DNA of 8,988 nucleotides from Gammaproteobacteria bacterium (lineage in GTDB: Bacteria > Pseudomonadota > Gammaproteobacteria > Pseudomonadales > Litorivicinaceae): assembly GCA_002717305.1 (NCBI GenBank), contig PBDH01000009.1:1-8988 (forward strand). The letters are read 5' to 3'. Made by a program: the position numbers and the translations under genes. The notes beneath the pieces are model-generated. The model saw only the letters and a program-made list of their open reading frames with translations, searched no databases and was not told the origin of the DNA. Shown here one piece after another: positions 7,222 through 8,988 of the stretch (positions are counted from its first letter, which is position 1; every line of letters begins with the position of its first letter).

Positions 7222-8148
7222 ATGTCAGAACTTATCCTTCATCATTATTGGCAGTCTCCTTTTGCTCATAAAATCCGCTTAGCGCTCGGGTTGATCGACG
7301 CTTCATGGAGTTCGGTTGAGATTCCAAGGATCCCTCCCAAGCCATTCCTGATCCCACTGACCGCGGGATATCGGAGAACACCCGTCCTACAGCATGGCGC
7401 AGATGTATTTTGCGATACACAAAATATTGCGAGAGCTATAGGTGAGCTGACCGATGATTGTCGACTAATCCCAGAATCTGAGAGTGGGAGAATTCATGCG
7501 TTCACTGACTGGATTGACGGCACCGTCTTCAACCTCGCGGCGAGAGTTATTTTGACTTCGGCGATTGATACAGCCCCCCCTGAGTTTATCAGAGACCGGG
7601 CTGGGTTGTACTTCGGATCAAACTGGACACCGGATGGACTCAAAGGACAGCTGTCAGGGGTTATCTTGCAGCTGAGTTCCCATTTAAAAGCAATTGATCA
7701 GGGCTTTTCTGGATCTGGTGGTTTCGCGACTAGAGCGCTGTCATACGCCGACATTTCGATTGCCGTTATCGCTTGGTTTATCAGAGGTCGTTGGGAGGAC
7801 GGCCCAGTATTTTTAAAGCAATTCCCGAATATTGAGCGAATTGAACGAGAGATTCATGAGCAGACTACTGAGTGCTATGACAACCTCGCTGGTGAGGCAG
7901 CGCTAGCGATCGCTCATGATTCATTTTCCTGCTCATCTAAGGGTGTTCAAAGTCAGATCGGATGCTCTATGTACGAGGGCATGCGAGTTTCGATAAGGCC
8001 ACAGGCTGAGACCTCGGATCCTTCTGTGATTGGTCAACTTCGTTATTTGGATGATATCCGCGTGTCGATTGATCACAATGCGCCTGAGGTGGGTGATGTA
8101 GTGGTTCACCTACCAGTCGCTGGGTATCAGATTCAATCTTGTGAGTAA
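7222..8148 (+). CDS. Glutathione S-transferase-like protein with extra C-terminal domain
   Basis: A 308-residue cytoplasmic protein, longer than classic GSTs of about 200-220. Residues 3-78 form the thioredoxin-like N-domain: Ser12-Pro13-Phe14 lies at the catalytic Ser/Cys position, Pro54 in RTPVL is the expected cis-proline, and Asp65-Thr66 (CDTQNI) takes the place of the usual Glu-Ser that binds the glutathione gamma-glutamyl group. Residues about 85-215 are the all-helical domain with a Ser174-x-x-Asp177 N-capping box (SYADISIAV). Residues about 245-308 look beta-rich (MRVSIRP, RVSID, VVVHLPVAGYQI) and are not part of the standard GST fold; I recall similar tails in some proteobacterial GST-like proteins but cannot name the family. 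Substrate is unknown. The start lacks a good ribosome binding site (GGTAAACCAGC precedes ATG), and there is no better in-frame start. It lies 70 bp after the cyclase gene and overlaps the transporter gene by 8 bp. Confidence 0.85.
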   Translation: MSELILHHYWQSPFAHKIRLALGLIDASWSSVEIPRIPPKPFLIPLTAGYRRTPVLQHGADVFCDTQNIARAIGELTDDCRLIPESESGRIHAFTDWIDGTVFNLAARVILTSAIDTAPPEFIRDRAGLYFGSNWTPDGLKGQLSGVILQLSSHLKAIDQGFSGSGGFATRALSYADISIAVIAWFIRGRWEDGPVFLKQFPNIERIEREIHEQTTECYDNLAGEAALAIAHDSFSCSSKGVQSQIGCSMYEGMRVSIRPQAETSDPSVIGQLRYLDDIRVSIDHNAPEVGDVVVHLPVAGYQIQSCE

Positions 8149-8988
8149 GCAGGCAACCTCAGAAGAAAATATTCGTTGTATCGCGTTTATGGTTATCGCG
8201 ATGGCCGGCTTTGCCGTCGAAGACGCAGTTATCAAACAGCTCTCATACACGATGCCAATTTCGCAGGTACTGATTCTCATTGGGATCGGTGGGCTATTGA
8301 TGTTTGGAATGACAGCACTCAAGACCGGTGTGCGTTTGGTGACCGATGAGGTGGTGAAGCCCTGGTTTATCATCAGAACAATTTCTGAACTCGCCTCGGC
8401 TATATGTTTCGTTATCGCCATCGTTTACGCATCACTCTCGATCTCATCAGTGATCCTTCAAGCCACCCCATTGGCTGTCTCTCTGGCCGCGGCACTGTTT
8501 CTTAAACAGGACGTCAGCGTTAGGCAGTGGTTGTTGATCAGTATTGGATTTGTCGGAGTTCTCTGTGTTATCCAGCCAGGCCTCGATGGCTTCAAGCCGG
8601 CCGCGCTGTCCGCGGTACTAGGAGTGGTATTTCTCGCGTTAAGAGATGCGATCACTCGTTCGATTTCTGTATCGATTCCCGCGGTCTCTGTATCTTTCTG
8701 GGCATTCTTTGCTCTTTTAAGTGCGGGTGTCGTTACCATACCGTTCTTCGGAAAATTTGGCGTAATTACTTCTCACGATATTGGTCTTCTGGCGATTTCT
8801 GCCGTAGCCGGTAGTGGTGCATATTTTTGTATCGTTATGGCAACTCGGGGTGGTGATGTAGCCGTCGTGGCTCCCTTTCGCTACACGCGTCTATTGTTCG
8901 CGCTCGGACTTGCTGTCACGTTCTTCGACGAGCAGCTCAATCCGATGATGCTCGTAGGCAGTTGCCTGATCATTGGATCCGGCATGAT
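8141..8988 (+). CDS. DMT/EamA-family membrane transporter, 3' end cut by window edge
   Basis: Frame is open from GTG (8141-8143) to the right edge, 282 residues without a stop. The protein is strongly hydrophobic with about ten predicted membrane segments (approximately 12-33, 40-60, 76-97, 100-121, 128-146, 152-170, 180-203, 212-233, 240-262, 267-282) in two similar halves, the layout of drug/metabolite transporters with two EamA domains. PWFIIRT (74-80) and SSVILQATPLAV (102-113) fit the first EamA repeat; the second-repeat region (VVAPFRYTRLLFALGL, 242-257) carries the familiar P-x-R-Y segment. It would sit in the inner membrane; substrate and direction are not deducible. GTG 8141 is preferred because a stop (TAG 8099-8101) closes the frame upstream and no ATG lies between. 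ATG 8189 (codon 17) is the alternative, but would begin inside the first membrane segment. Neither start has a clear ribosome binding site, so the 8-bp overlap with the GST gene suggests coupled translation. Only a few C-terminal residues are probably missing. Confidence 0.9.
   Translation, partial: MSKQATSEENIRCIAFMVIAMAGFAVEDAVIKQLSYTMPISQVLILIGIGGLLMFGMTALKTGVRLVTDEVVKPWFIIRTISELASAICFVIAIVYASLSISSVILQATPLAVSLAAALFLKQDVSVRQWLLISIGFVGVLCVIQPGLDGFKPAALSAVLGVVFLALRDAITRSISVSIPAVSVSFWAFFALLSAGVVTIPFFGKFGVITSHDIGLLAISAVAGSGAYFCIVMATRGGDVAVVAPFRYTRLLFALGLAVTFFDEQLNPMMLVGSCLIIGSGM

Noticed and set aside
8110..8739. Two minus-strand open frames opposite the transporter gene
   Set aside because: Antisense shadows of the DMT transporter frame, which has coherent membrane topology and family motifs.

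Overview
The window looks like a chromosomal segment of a gammaproteobacterium, probably free-living, with moderate GC. The evidence is the core gene order: xseA with a downstream M23 peptidase on the minus strand, divergent from a guaB-guaA pair on the plus strand. That order is familiar from gammaproteobacterial chromosomes, and all three core proteins align well by eye with gammaproteobacterial versions. The lineage cannot be resolved further from the sequence alone. I see no tRNA, rRNA, CRISPR array, insertion sequence or attachment site.

Left part (1-2068). A secreted M23 peptidase gene runs off the left edge. It is missed by any ORF finder that requires a stop codon, but its frame is open for 241 codons from a clear ATG. 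It overlaps the end of xseA (exonuclease VII large subunit) by an ATGA junction, so the two form one translationally coupled unit. Only 51 bp separate the xseA GTG start from the guaB ATG, so both promoters must be compact or lie partly inside the opposing gene.

Middle (2069-5094). guaB (IMP dehydrogenase) and guaA (GMP synthase) overlap by one base (TAATG) and form the standard guaBA operon converting IMP to XMP to GMP. Both are full length with all catalytic residues visible.

Right part (5095-8988). An AT-rich gap of 275 bp is followed by a soluble class III nucleotide cyclase fused to a TolB/FlgO-like domain and TPRs. Its DNA is poorer in G+C than the gua genes, especially at the 3' end. 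The metal-binding and transition-state residues are present, but the two residues that normally read the purine base are changed (His54 and Asn111). After 70 bp comes a glutathione S-transferase-like protein with an extra C-terminal domain. It overlaps by 8 bp a DMT/EamA membrane transporter that runs off the right edge and is also open to the end of the window.

The left and middle parts are housekeeping. The accessory part is the cyclase and the GST-transporter pair. I found no convincing wholly new system; the most interesting points are the cyclase's altered base-reading residues beside the GMP operon and the tightly coupled GST-transporter pair.
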